Below the pieces are notes generated by a model. The model was not told the DNA's origin and did no database searches. It saw only the letters and a program-made list of their open reading frames with translations. From Saprospiraceae bacterium (GTDB taxonomy: Bacteria; Bacteroidota; Bacteroidia; Chitinophagales; Saprospiraceae), in NCBI GenBank assembly GCA_013360405.1, contig JABWBR010000004.1, forward strand, positions 81,677 to 145,676: 64,000 nucleotides of DNA, in the 5' to 3' direction. This document shows positions 44,610 to 54,354 of the stretch, piece by piece; the stretch's first letter is position 1, and each line of letters starts with the position of its first letter. A program made the translations under genes and the position numbers.

Positions 44610-44853
44610 CAGCCTATTCTTGTGAAGAATTTATCACCCAATCCCCTGCCCGTACTGGCACCGACCATGCCATCTTCTTATTGACAATTGGCCCAACTTC
44701 CCCGCCATCAGCATCCGTCCCAACGAAAATGCTGAATAACACCCTCTCAGTGCTGCAGACCTTTGTTGAATGGCAAGGAGGGGCAGAAAAAATAGATGGA
44801 CTAGCTGTTGCCCTGTCGCTTCGCATGTTTATTTATACCCAGACCCTGAAATA
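44610..44853 (+). pseudogene. Possible second caspase-like remnant
   Basis: An open stretch of about 80 codons without a start codon on the plus strand. Its early part, QSPARTGTDHAIFLL, resembles NPARGGSGKDYAIFF of the remnant at 36290-36517 and the first strand of the caspase domain. The rest (IGPTSPPSASVPT...) has no recognisable likeness. The 370-bp spacer 44575-44944 holds nothing else except repeats. Confidence 0.25.
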
Positions 44854-44894
44854 ATGACCCAAGGCCGGTTAGTCAGAGTAATACACGCAGCTCC

Positions 44895-44943
44895 TCACCC
44901 CACAACCGACAACTGACAACCCACAACCCACAACCCACAACAA
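44895..44943. repeat. Heptamer array CCCACAA/CCGACAA/CTGACAA
   Basis: CCCACAA, CCGACAA, CTGACAA, CCCACAA, CCCACAA, CCCACAA in phase, directly at the 3' end of the cytochrome gene. Same heptamer family as at 16521, 32883 and 34500. Confidence 0.9.
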
Positions 44944-44944
44944 C

Positions 44945-45538
44945 CTAATCCGTCTTCTCCCCATCATTCATGCGCAGCATTTCGAGGAAATCGCGGGCTT
45001 GCACGATATTGAGGCGGGTAGCGGCTTTGCGGGTGGGACATTGCTCCAGTTGGGCGGCTTTGGCGGCATCGGCTTCCAGTTTCGTGGACACGCCGGTGAT
45101 CATATTCATAATCCATTCGGGCTTGCGGCGTTTGGTAATGCCGGCAAAACCGGAGGCTTTGATGCGGTCGCCGGTAAGGGCGTGGCAAGAAGCGCAGGAT
45201 TGGTCGTAGACCGTTTTGCCGTGGGCCACCATCGCGCGGCGCACAGGAAACGTAAGGTTTACGCCTCTGATGAGAATAGGTTCTTTGCCCTCATTGTGCG
45301 CTTGCGGCTTGAGATTTTTGATCTTCTCTTTCGCCTCTTCGGGAATATTTAATTTCGACACATCGGTGGGGTTGGGCTGAGGAGGGGGCGTAGACTGTGG
45401 GCCGCGGGCGAGGTCATTGCCTTGCCCGGGCTGAGCTTCCGTTGCCGGCGCCTCTTCCACGCGTTGTTCTTTTTCCTGGGTGTCGCTTGCGCAGGCCGTC
45501 AATAGAGCGGCCAATAAAAAAGCCATTGCATATTTCAT
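44945..45538 (-). CDS. c-type cytochrome lipoprotein
   Basis: 197 residues from the ATG at 45538 (another ATG three codons earlier at 45547 is possible). Lipoprotein signal with lipobox LTAC, a Pro/Gln/Glu-rich linker of about 60 residues, then a small cytochrome c domain: haem attachment CASCH (VYDQSCASCHALTGD) and a MITGV/M-containing segment that could give the axial Met, closing with the C-terminal NIVQARDFLEML helix. It would carry electrons at the outer face of the membrane. It follows the propeller cyclase gene by 38 bp and may be the last gene of that operon. Confidence 0.82.
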   Translation of the reverse strand: MKYAMAFLLAALLTACASDTQEKEQRVEEAPATEAQPGQGNDLARGPQSTPPPQPNPTDVSKLNIPEEAKEKIKNLKPQAHNEGKEPILIRGVNLTFPVRRAMVAHGKTVYDQSCASCHALTGDRIKASGFAGITKRRKPEWIMNMITGVSTKLEADAAKAAQLEQCPTRKAATRLNIVQARDFLEMLRMNDGEKTD

Positions 45539-45576
45539 CGCTATCATCCGTTTAGGCTGCCAAATTTAGGGATAAA

Positions 45577-48500
45577 TCAATTGCCCAGGTATTCTTCCAC
45601 AAAATACATATTGATAGCCCCGCTGTCGTTTTCGGTAAATTGGCCCTGGTAAGCGCAGCGGAATTGGTTTTTGACCAATAGGTAAGTCGTTTCCGAAATA
45701 TTGACCTTGCCCACCTCACCGTAGGTTTCCATGCGCGAGGCGATATTCACGGTGTCCCCCCAGATGTCGTAGGCGAATTTTTTAATACCCACAATACCCG
45801 CCACTAAGGGCCCGGTATGGATGCCTATGCGGGCTTCGAAAAACGGCTTGTGCTGCAATTTTTTTTCGATAGCGATATGGGCCATGAAACGCTGAATATC
45901 AAGCGCAGCATGGATCATCTGTACCGCTTCGTGGGCATCGCCGCTGCCGATACCGCCCACACAGAGGTAGGCATCGCCCACAGTTTTTATCTTCTCCAGG
46001 CCGTGTTTGTCGATGATTTCGTCGAAGGCGCGAAAACAGAAATCGATTTCATCAACGAGTTCTTCGGGTTCAAGTCGTTCGGCAATACGCGAAAAGCCCT
46101 TGAAATCGGAGAACATCACCGTCACCATCTCGTGTCTTTTTGCTTTTGCCAAGCCAAACGTCTTCAGTTCTTCGGCGATTTCTACGGGCAGGATATTGAG
46201 CAGCAATTCTTCCGATTTGTGTTTTTCAATTTCCAATTCGGCGGTGCGCGCTTTCACGAGTTGTTCGAGCTCGGATTCGTGTTTTTGGATGGTATAAATA
46301 CGATAGCGCAATACCCCCCACACGGCGCCGACAGCCAGCAATCCGCACAACAATTGAAACCACCAGGTGCGGTAATACGCCTCGCGGATCACGATGCGGA
46401 TGGCCAGTTCGTTTTTATTCCACTCGTCGCGGCCGGTGCGGGCTTTAACCCGGAAGGTATACGTGCCCGCCGGAATATTGGTATAACGCACGGTATTGAT
46501 GGACGAAGGCGGCGACCAGTCCTTTTCATAATTTTCCAGCATATAGCTGAATTGGTTTTGCAGGGGGTGTTGATAATCTGCCATTGCAAAGCTAAAGGCG
46601 AACATTTGGTCGCGGTGGCTTAATTCCAGCATGTCGTTGTTGCCGATACCGTAATTGCGCAAGAGCAGGCTGTCGCCGCTAAAAACCGAGAAATTGGTGA
46701 GCAACAGAGGCGATTCTATCTGCACTTTTTTGCGCTGGGTAAACCTGTCGCTGGGATAAAAGGCATTCACCCCGTTGAGCCCCCCGAAATACATACGGCC
46801 ATCGCGCGATTTGAAAAAAGAGATGCGGTTAAATTCGTTGGCCGACAGGCCGTCGTGGGCGTAAAAATTAGCGCAATTTTCTTTTTTGAGATGAAACCGG
46901 CACAGTCCGTTGTCGGTGCTCACCCACAAGCAGGAATCGCCTTCCGACAGGATGCCGTTGATGAAGTTGTTGGGGAGGCCGTTTTCGGTGGTATACACTT
47001 TTATCTTTCTGGTAGCCAGGTTCATTTTGTGCAAACCATCGGCAGTACCGATCCAGAGGTTGCCGGCAGCGTCTTCGTAAACGGCGTTGATCTGTTTGTG
47101 CCGCAGCAGCCCCTTGCCTTCTCCCAGGCGTTTGATGCGGCCTTTTTTGGGGTCAATTTGCCACAAGCCGTTATTGAGGGTGCCCACCCAGATAAAATCG
47201 CCCGTTTTACCCTGGTACAAGTAGCTGATACGCCCGTCGAGGCTATCCCATTTGCCCTGGTAGTCTTCGAAACGCGTCAGTTTTTTTGTGGCCGGCTGGT
47301 AATTGAACAGGGAATATTCATACCCGAACCACATGAGGCCTTTGGTATCAACCATTACGGCCCCCAGGTCAATGTTGGGCATACGAAACAAGGTATCGAC
47401 CTGCAGCGTGCGCAAGTCGATACGCCAACCGTTGCCGGTCCACAAAGCATTATCGTGGTAAAGCAGCCCGAATGGATAGTTGAAATAGTCGTTGGAAGGG
47501 AAAAGCGGACGCAGCGAGTTGATTCGCGGGTCGAGTACGTGAATGGAGTTGTAATACGAAATATAAATGCGCCCTTGTTCGTCTTCGGTTATGCCGCGGG
47601 TGCTGCAATACACGTTGCTGCAGTATTCGCTGCCTCCGCTGAGGTAATGGGAAAAGAGGTTGTTGGACTGCACGATTTTGATAGCCCCAAAATCGGAGGC
47701 GACCCAGACTACCCCCGAGCGGTCTTTAAAAATTTGCCGATAGGTACAGATATTTTTGACAATTTGCCGGATGGGGTCGTCGTAATCCACCATTTGTCCG
47801 CTGAGGGCATCGTAATACCACAGCATGCCGGCGCCGCCCACCCAAAGATGTCCTTCGGGTTCTACAAATAGCGCATTGGCCTGGATATTGCCCGGTAGTC
47901 GTTTGTTGATGGGATGCGGCAGTGGTTTTTCGGCGCCTTCAGCCAGGGTATACACGTGGCCGTTGCCCAGTAGGATCCAGAGTGCGCCATTTATTTCCTG
48001 AAGCTGCACGATACGCGATAAAGTACGGTCCTTCCCGCGCAGGGGCAGCTCTATTTTACTTTCGAGGCGACCGTCGGGCTGAATTTTCCACAGCTCATTT
48101 TCAAAGGCGCCCACGTACAGTGAATTTCCCATGCGGGCAAAAGGTCGCCGCGCGTAAGCGCCGTCCAATTCCAGCATGGCCTGCAGGTCGCCTCCGGGAT
48201 TTACTTTCAGCAGCGTATTGCCGGCTGATTTTTCGTTGTAGACCGCGCTCCACACGGAGCCGTCGAGATCCTGGAACAGGCTGTGGGGCACCATCGCTTC
48301 GCGTCGCAACGCTGTTTCCGTTCTCAGCCGAATGCGATGAAAGCGGCCTTCGGCCGGATTAAATACTGTCAGAAAATCGGGGTTGGCCAGCCACAGGTTA
48401 TTGTCGCCGTCTACGATCATATCGGTAATGGCATCGAGTGGGATCATGTGTTGCGACGAGCGGCTGTGGTATTGCAAAAACTCGTAGCCGTCGAAGCGGT

Positions 48501-48723
48501 TGAGCCCGTTTATTGTGGCGATCCAGATAAAACCCAGGGCGTCCTGCTGGATTTTGAAGACGTTGCGGTGACTGAGGCCGTCTTCAAATTCGTAGACTTT
48601 GATCTGGTACTGGTCGTTTTGGGCGGCAGCGATGCCGGTAAGTAGACACACCAATAGCCATGTTAACGCATATTTTGCGACAACTAAAAAAAGGATATTT
48701 GGCTTGGTGTGCGTTTTTTTCAT
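45577..48723 (-). CDS. Membrane sensor nucleotide cyclase: signal peptide, Reg_prop propellers, Y_Y_Y, TM, class III cyclase
   Basis: 1048 residues from the ATG at 48723 (one at 48732 is also possible). After the signal peptide come two beta-propellers of two-component-regulator type (FEDGLSHRNVFKIQQDALGFIWIATINGLNRFD is repeat 1; later GNLWIGTADGLHKM, LWVSTDNGLCRF), a Y_Y_Y domain (YMLENYEKDW... GTYTFRVKA, about 740-800), one TM helix (WWFQLLCGLLAVGAVWGVL, about 810), a coiled coil (ESELEQLVKARTAELEIEKH), the NILPVEIAEELK linker and a cyclase domain (about 870-1045). Metal Asp residues (MFSDFKGFS, TVGDAYLCVGG), the adenine-type Lys (KIKTVGDAY) with Asp (IWGDTVNIASRME) suggest adenylate cyclase. 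Such propellers normally control histidine kinases; a cyclase output is less usual. It starts 13 bp after the vWA gene and ends 38 bp before the cytochrome gene. Confidence 0.93.
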   Translation of the reverse strand: MKKTHTKPNILFLVVAKYALTWLLVCLLTGIAAAQNDQYQIKVYEFEDGLSHRNVFKIQQDALGFIWIATINGLNRFDGYEFLQYHSRSSQHMIPLDAITDMIVDGDNNLWLANPDFLTVFNPAEGRFHRIRLRTETALRREAMVPHSLFQDLDGSVWSAVYNEKSAGNTLLKVNPGGDLQAMLELDGAYARRPFARMGNSLYVGAFENELWKIQPDGRLESKIELPLRGKDRTLSRIVQLQEINGALWILLGNGHVYTLAEGAEKPLPHPINKRLPGNIQANALFVEPEGHLWVGGAGMLWYYDALSGQMVDYDDPIRQIVKNICTYRQIFKDRSGVVWVASDFGAIKIVQSNNLFSHYLSGGSEYCSNVYCSTRGITEDEQGRIYISYYNSIHVLDPRINSLRPLFPSNDYFNYPFGLLYHDNALWTGNGWRIDLRTLQVDTLFRMPNIDLGAVMVDTKGLMWFGYEYSLFNYQPATKKLTRFEDYQGKWDSLDGRISYLYQGKTGDFIWVGTLNNGLWQIDPKKGRIKRLGEGKGLLRHKQINAVYEDAAGNLWIGTADGLHKMNLATRKIKVYTTENGLPNNFINGILSEGDSCLWVSTDNGLCRFHLKKENCANFYAHDGLSANEFNRISFFKSRDGRMYFGGLNGVNAFYPSDRFTQRKKVQIESPLLLTNFSVFSGDSLLLRNYGIGNNDMLELSHRDQMFAFSFAMADYQHPLQNQFSYMLENYEKDWSPPSSINTVRYTNIPAGTYTFRVKARTGRDEWNKNELAIRIVIREAYYRTWWFQLLCGLLAVGAVWGVLRYRIYTIQKHESELEQLVKARTAELEIEKHKSEELLLNILPVEIAEELKTFGLAKAKRHEMVTVMFSDFKGFSRIAERLEPEELVDEIDFCFRAFDEIIDKHGLEKIKTVGDAYLCVGGIGSGDAHEAVQMIHAALDIQRFMAHIAIEKKLQHKPFFEARIGIHTGPLVAGIVGIKKFAYDIWGDTVNIASRMETYGEVGKVNISETTYLLVKNQFRCAYQGQFTENDSGAINMYFVEEYLGN

Positions 48724-48736
48724 ATACCCCATTGCA

Positions 48737-51700
48737 TCAATCCTTCTTTTTGATCTCTGGATTGAATAACGTGCTTATTGAGATTTCTACTTTGCGGAGT
48801 TTCATGGTAGCAGGGTCGTAAGCGACTGAAGGCGCGTTGGGGTCTTCGGGGCCGTTGACCGCGCTCTGGGGGTTGTTAACGGGTTGTTTGGTAATTATTA
48901 AACTGCCATTTTGAATGTATTTGCGCAATTCTCTTTTGTTGTAATTGGTTATGGCGTTTTCGATGGTCTCTACCCTGTTTTCGGCAATACGCCGGGCTAC
49001 GGATTCCCTACCTTCGGAAATATCGCTATAACCCGCCAGGGAGATTTCTATCTGGATGCCTTGTGACAGCTCGTCTGAAAGGGTTTTTAATAAGTTATTG
49101 AAGTCGTTATAACCTCTTTGTAGGTCATCTCTGAAAAAGCGACTCAGCAATTCGCCCCTGTTGGCTTGTGAGGCGTTGAGTTTATCGCGATAGCTGAGAT
49201 AATCCTTTTGTTTGATTGAAAAATAATTGTATTCGGATTCGTAATCGCTTCTGGCTGCTTTTTCCGGCGATCGGTGGTCAAAATAAAGGGTGAGGGGGGG
49301 GTATTGCCGAGGGATGTTTTGAGCTGCCTGAGCCATCGTCAGGTTAAGGTTATATTCTGGCTGATCGAGGACAAAGTTGGCTGAGCCTGGTTCAAAACCC
49401 GCTTTATCAGCTGTAATTGTATAATTTCCGGCAGGCACACTCATAAACTCAGCCCTGTTGCTTTCTCTGCCTGTATTTTTTTGGGCAATTTGTTCTAATT
49501 GGCCCCCCTCTGCTTGTTTGAATAACACTAAATTTACATTGTATTCCGGTTGGTTGTTTTCCCTGTAAACAGTAACGGTAAGTTTTGACATTATTGGTTC
49601 CGGCAGTATCGGCTCCTGCCTGATGGGGGTGAGGCCTACCACAATCCTTCCCGTCAGCCAATCCTTACTGGAAACCCGCGCCGAATAAGGCCGGTAGTCC
49701 CGTACTTCTACAAATAGCATAAGATCGGGAGGGGATTTTTCAGCGGTTTCTATGCGAAAATCGCTATTGCGCATGATTAGCGCGGACTGCCGGCGGGTTT
49801 CATTGGCGAGGGTGTATTCTACCCTGGCATCAGCGAATCTTATGGGTTGTTTTGTGGTTTCATCTTGCAAAGTGATGTTGAGGTTTAGCCGCTGAGACTT
49901 AGGTGTCGAAATATTGTTGGGGGCTATTTTTTCTTCCTGCCAGGTTTGCGCATGCGCTATCACCCGCTGAGCCACAGCCGTGCGAGTTGCAGGCGTGATA
50001 AGCCGAATCCGCAGGCTGTCGGTTTGAATATTCCCGCTTTGACGCTGAGGCCTTGTGGGCAGCTTCTTGATCTGATCACTGGTGATCACGTCGGTTTGAA
50101 TATTATCACTTGGTTGCTGTGGCCTTCGCAAAACAAGCGTATCGGTACCTTGTCCCGGGCGGATCGTAATAGCAGCAATATTAAATCCGCGCGGCACAGC
50201 GCCGTTTGCATCCAGTGGAGCCAGGTCGAGGCGCAGGTCGCGATATTGGCTGGGATCGTAGTAGTAATCCACGACTACCGGCAGTTCGCCATTGCGACCT
50301 TCGAGGATTCGCACATCGAGGATCCGCGAAGTTTTGATGCCGAGCAGGGTTTCCAGGTTGGGGGCATAGCGCAGGTTTTCAAAAAAGCTACTATCTGTGC
50401 GGTTTAAGAGCAGATTGTAATAGGCTGCCGCCGAATCGCGCCGGTCGAGGTAATAATGAATGAGGCCGACGCCGTGCAACGCTTCCAGGTTGACTTCAGC
50501 TAATTCATTGGTATAATTGGCGGGAGGCCGGGTAGCTTGCCTGAACAATTGTTGTACGCCCGGCAGCGCCGCTATATCTAGCGAGTCTTCGAGAAAAGCC
50601 TGGTATTGCTGCTGGGCGGCATCGTAATATACTTTGTTCCAATTTTCGTAGGCCAACGCGTAGGGGGCTTTTCTAATAGCTACTGCTTTGCGGAATAGTG
50701 ATACGGCAGAAGTGTCCTTGGTTTCATCCCATTGCTGCACGCCCATGTTGTTGTACACAACCGCGCTGTCGATTTTGAGGGTTTCTTTTACAAAAAATGC
50801 ATGACGTAGACTGTCGGGGTCGGTTGCACACTCGCCAAAGACGGAAGCGCAGAGGGCATCGGTACCCGAAAGGCCGCGCATGAGGGCGAGGAGAATCAGG
50901 AATAACGCCAATAACCCCGAAGCCCACCAAAAATCGGAGGTAAAGAAGGGGCGCTTTTGGGCGAGGGGGGGAGGGGGCGAATCGGCGATGTTTTTGGATA
51001 GAAAGGTTTGTAAATCTTCTCCAGCGCTTCGTTTCATGGGGTAGTCACCGCCTTTCGTCGTCATGGCACCGGTGTAACTCGTATGCCGCCCGACTACCTG
51101 GTTGAGTTCGGCTTCCTGCTTTTTGTTGAGGATGCCCTTTTCGAGCATATAGCGGATGGCATCCTGGTAAGCTTTGTCGTCGGGATTGATGGCAAATTGC
51201 TGGATGGCCAGGTTGCTTTGGGCTTCGAGGTTGGCATGGCCGTTGCGGGTATTGTCGATTACGGCCTGCAGTTCTTCCTTCACAGCCTGGCGGGCCAGCT
51301 TTTCTGCTTCAGGGTCGAGGTCTTCGAGCATTTCTTCGCGCAGGCGTGGGTCGAGGCGGCCGGTCTGCATCCAGGGTATCCGGGACAGACGCAGCAGGTT
51401 GTCGTAGGAGACGACGATGCCTTTCGGCGCCAGGGCTTTCCCTATGGCCAGGGTGATTTCCCAGGTGGGCGTAGGATACACGGCCAGCGCCCGCAGCCAG
51501 GTGAGCAGTTGGGGGTATCCTTCGAGGTACTCCTCATGGTCTTGCAAAGTACGCCAGCGGCGGTAGTTGAGATCGCCTTCCTGGCGGCGATTTTGTTGTA
51601 TGGATTCCCACTGGGTGTATACCAGGGGCAGGTCTTCTGTTTCGAGGCCGGCTTCTACGTAAGTGGCTGCGTCGCCCAGGCCGCGTATGTCGGCGGGGAA

Positions 51701-53302
51701 GAGGGCAAAAAATTGATAGAGGATGCCTTCGCGGAAGGTCCACGATCGCGGCGGCAGGGGCGTAAGCAGCAGGCGATGCCGCCAGGGCCGAAACCCCGCC
51801 TCGTAGTCGGCACGCAACCGGGGGCGCTCGGTGGCGTAAGGATCGAGCAGGGCGTGGGCGTTGCCCATTACCACGAGTCGGTGTTCGGGGTATAGCCGGT
51901 GCAATACGTCGAGCGAGACGCCGGTGGGATACGCTTGATTCCAAAACCGGTGAAAATCGGTATCGTAATAAAATATGTCGAGATGGACGTCCTGCGAGCG
52001 CAGCTGGCCGGCCAGGTACTGAAACAAGCGGGTTTGGTGGCTGAGGTGCGTCTGTTCATCTACCAGCATCAAATAATCGGTGGGCCGGGTATTATAGCGG
52101 AAGCGAAATTCGGGGAAACCGCCTTTGTTAATAGTGGCTTTTACAGTGGCCGGCACGTCTACAAGCCGTACCAGTCCTTCCTGCCGTAGGCGCAAAGCGT
52201 CGGCCAGCCGGTATTGTTCGCGGGAGGGGCGGATATGGCCGTCCTGGTTGCGCCAGGGTATAAAATACGGTGCGCGGTCGGTTGATTCCAATTTGGGCGC
52301 CTGAGGCGGTGGGGGCGGTTTCGGGGTTTCGCGCAAAGCCCATTTTACCCAAAAAAACAGCAAGGTGAGGGCTAGTAACGCCATTGCTATCCAGGCGCCC
52401 CAGCTAAATACGGCGGTTGCGCTGTAAGTGTCTTCGTAGAGCGGAAATTCGGGTAGGTAGGCCTTTTCGCGGCCTATATCAACCGATTTGGAGAAGGCCG
52501 ATTCGCACCAACCTGCGGCTGTGGTGTCGCGAACGGTGAGCGTGGCGGTGTAGCGTATGTTTTTGTCATAGCGGTGTTTGGCGGAAATGCCCTTGCCTTT
52601 ATTTCCATCGCCAAAATCCCACTCATAGCTATAGCCTTTGCGGTCAACGGCTTCGGCTTTAAAGGCGATCAGTTGTGCGTCGCTTTTGTCTTTCTGGATA
52701 ACGATATCTTTGATTTCAGGCGGCGAGGCACAATACAGGCGTACAAACAAATCGGCGTCCAATGTATCCTGCCCGTTATGTGGGTAGGCAAATAACCGGA
52801 TCGTTTTATCATAACTGCCTGAAAGCGTATTCCATACAAACGTCCAATGGCGGGAAGTGTCGCGGCGTTCAATGGGATTTACCGCGTTTGTGCTATCCTG
52901 TACATGCCATTCCAGTCGATAGTTCAGCGGATCTGCATTTTCAAAATGGGAAGTAAACGAAAACGTATCGCCCACGGCCACGCCGCTTTCCTGACTGATA
53001 AACAATATGCCTTCAACTGCGGCGCTTTTTATTTTTATTTTATAAATTAAATACCCCATCCAGAGGGCTGCCAGTGCCCCCAATAATAACCATATGGCGG
53101 GGGGAATATACTTCCACCAGCGTTTGCGCGGTGGCATGGGCAGGGGCGCCTGCATATCATTCCACCACAAGTCAAAAATCTCGTAAAAACGTGCTTGTTC
53201 AGCGGCGCTTTTGGTGAGCACGGGCGCCAGCAGGAATTTGAGGCGAGCGGGTTCTTTCAGGAATTCTTTAGCGGGACCGTTGAGTACTTCCCATACTCGC
53301 AA
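48737..53302 (-). CDS. Giant three-TM protein: CoxE/vWA-like domain with PKD, TPR, carboxypeptidase-regulatory-like and OmpA-like parts
   Basis: At least 1521 residues (numbered from the TTG at 53302). In order: TM1 (about 66-88), a PKD domain (EWDFGDGNKGKG, about 225-260), TM2 (300-323), a vWA-like domain (407-545) with a degenerate MIDAS (MLVDEQTHLS in place of DxSxS), a helical region, TM3 (789-808), TPR-like helices (about 850-1000), a CarboxypepD_reg-like beta domain (about 1240-1320) and a C-terminal OmpA-like region (LYFDHRSPEKA; LAGYSDISEGRESVARRIAENR). Topology: vWA in the cytoplasm, PKD and C terminus in the periplasm. It is downstream of a MoxR ATPase, the usual partner of vWA proteins. 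The true start is unclear: conserved-looking coding sequence (LPVERLIQRLELSGFQI) continues upstream without any ATG, GTG or TTG, open to 53464 inside moxR. Confidence 0.8.
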   Translation of the reverse strand: MRVWEVLNGPAKEFLKEPARLKFLLAPVLTKSAAEQARFYEIFDLWWNDMQAPLPMPPRKRWWKYIPPAIWLLLGALAALWMGYLIYKIKIKSAAVEGILFISQESGVAVGDTFSFTSHFENADPLNYRLEWHVQDSTNAVNPIERRDTSRHWTFVWNTLSGSYDKTIRLFAYPHNGQDTLDADLFVRLYCASPPEIKDIVIQKDKSDAQLIAFKAEAVDRKGYSYEWDFGDGNKGKGISAKHRYDKNIRYTATLTVRDTTAAGWCESAFSKSVDIGREKAYLPEFPLYEDTYSATAVFSWGAWIAMALLALTLLFFWVKWALRETPKPPPPPQAPKLESTDRAPYFIPWRNQDGHIRPSREQYRLADALRLRQEGLVRLVDVPATVKATINKGGFPEFRFRYNTRPTDYLMLVDEQTHLSHQTRLFQYLAGQLRSQDVHLDIFYYDTDFHRFWNQAYPTGVSLDVLHRLYPEHRLVVMGNAHALLDPYATERPRLRADYEAGFRPWRHRLLLTPLPPRSWTFREGILYQFFALFPADIRGLGDAATYVEAGLETEDLPLVYTQWESIQQNRRQEGDLNYRRWRTLQDHEEYLEGYPQLLTWLRALAVYPTPTWEITLAIGKALAPKGIVVSYDNLLRLSRIPWMQTGRLDPRLREEMLEDLDPEAEKLARQAVKEELQAVIDNTRNGHANLEAQSNLAIQQFAINPDDKAYQDAIRYMLEKGILNKKQEAELNQVVGRHTSYTGAMTTKGGDYPMKRSAGEDLQTFLSKNIADSPPPPLAQKRPFFTSDFWWASGLLALFLILLALMRGLSGTDALCASVFGECATDPDSLRHAFFVKETLKIDSAVVYNNMGVQQWDETKDTSAVSLFRKAVAIRKAPYALAYENWNKVYYDAAQQQYQAFLEDSLDIAALPGVQQLFRQATRPPANYTNELAEVNLEALHGVGLIHYYLDRRDSAAAYYNLLLNRTDSSFFENLRYAPNLETLLGIKTSRILDVRILEGRNGELPVVVDYYYDPSQYRDLRLDLAPLDANGAVPRGFNIAAITIRPGQGTDTLVLRRPQQPSDNIQTDVITSDQIKKLPTRPQRQSGNIQTDSLRIRLITPATRTAVAQRVIAHAQTWQEEKIAPNNISTPKSQRLNLNITLQDETTKQPIRFADARVEYTLANETRRQSALIMRNSDFRIETAEKSPPDLMLFVEVRDYRPYSARVSSKDWLTGRIVVGLTPIRQEPILPEPIMSKLTVTVYRENNQPEYNVNLVLFKQAEGGQLEQIAQKNTGRESNRAEFMSVPAGNYTITADKAGFEPGSANFVLDQPEYNLNLTMAQAAQNIPRQYPPLTLYFDHRSPEKAARSDYESEYNYFSIKQKDYLSYRDKLNASQANRGELLSRFFRDDLQRGYNDFNNLLKTLSDELSQGIQIEISLAGYSDISEGRESVARRIAENRVETIENAITNYNKRELRKYIQNGSLIITKQPVNNPQSAVNGPEDPNAPSVAYDPATMKLRKVEISISTLFNPEIKKKD

Positions 53303-53406
53303 CCGCTCTGCGGGGGTAATTTGAAACCCCGAGAGTTCGAGTCGCTGGATGAGGCGCTCTACCGGAAGGTTGATATGTGGCGCAGGCTGGTCCGTGGCTT
53401 TCCGTT

Positions 53407-54354
53407 TTACATCATGGCCCGGATAGCTTCCAGGTCTTCTTTTGTTTTTACCAAAATGGACAGATTATCCCGCAAATGCTTTTGCTGGGCGGCGGCATCG
53501 AGTTCAAAGATTTTTTCCATTTCCAGTATGCGCAGCCAGGAGATCAACTCGGCGGTAGCCGGCGGTTTTCGCACGGCGCGTTGGCGAACGATCGTAAACT
53601 TCTCGATAAGTTCGTTGAGCAGTTGGTCGGCGTACTGGGTAGCGCCGCCGAGTTGGGCCTTGGCGATTTCCAGCAATTGCGGGGGGCTGGGGAAGGGGAT
53701 ATGGTAAAACACGCAGCGTCGCAAAAAGGCGTCGGGCAGGTTTTTCTCTGAGTTGCTGGTCAGGATAACCACGATACGCTGTTCGGGGCCGCGGCTCACG
53801 CGGTAGTTGTCTTGTTCTTTTATAAAAAATTCGAGGTTTTCGATCTCGTTGAGCAGGTCGTTGGGGAAATCGCGGGGGGCTTTGTCGATTTCATCGATAA
53901 GCACTACCGAGCTTTGGGCTTTGTCTTCCAGCGGCGTTTTGAATTTGCTTCGATCCAACGCGCCTGGGTTGGTTAGTGCGATTGCTTTGCCGAGGGCTTG
54001 CAATTCAATAAAATCGGCAGTCTGCGGCGTACCTTGGCCCACGTCGCGTTTGATATTGGCGGCCTGGAAATGCCCCAGGGCGTCGTAGAGGTAAAAAAGG
54101 TCGCGGGAGGAAGAAGACGTCTTGGTGTAAAACTCCAGCGGCCGCGCCGAAAAGGCGTATTTGCCCTTGTCTTTTGCGAGTTCGTGGGCCACCTTGAAAG
54201 CCAGCTTGGTTTTGCCGGTGCCGGGTTCGCCGGTGAGCAAAAGGGGTTGGTTGAGTGCAATAGCCACCTCGACGGCGTTGCGCAAGCCCTCATCCATGAT
54301 GTATCGCTCAGGGTCGAAGGGGATAGTAAGGTTGGGAAGTATCCTGATCTTCAT
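53407..54354 (-). CDS. MoxR-family AAA+ ATPase
   Basis: 315 residues. Walker A GEPGTGKT (42-49), Walker B VVLIDEIDKAPRD with Asp154-Glu155, sensor 1 in VVILTSNSEKNLPDAFLRRC. MoxR ATPases act as chaperone-like motors on partner proteins holding a vWA domain; here the partner is the next gene. The ATG overlaps the stop of the EAD11/STAND-like gene by 4 bp (ATGA). The insert with FYTKTSSSSRDLFY is a loop typical of the MoxR branch that occurs in conflict-type operons. Cytoplasmic. Confidence 0.93.
   Translation of the reverse strand: MKIRILPNLTIPFDPERYIMDEGLRNAVEVAIALNQPLLLTGEPGTGKTKLAFKVAHELAKDKGKYAFSARPLEFYTKTSSSSRDLFYLYDALGHFQAANIKRDVGQGTPQTADFIELQALGKAIALTNPGALDRSKFKTPLEDKAQSSVVLIDEIDKAPRDFPNDLLNEIENLEFFIKEQDNYRVSRGPEQRIVVILTSNSEKNLPDAFLRRCVFYHIPFPSPPQLLEIAKAQLGGATQYADQLLNELIEKFTIVRQRAVRKPPATAELISWLRILEMEKIFELDAAAQQKHLRDNLSILVKTKEDLEAIRAMM

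Noticed and set aside
44614..44826. 70-codon minus-strand frame after the caspase operon
   Set aside because: No similarity; opposite strand contains a better candidate remnant.
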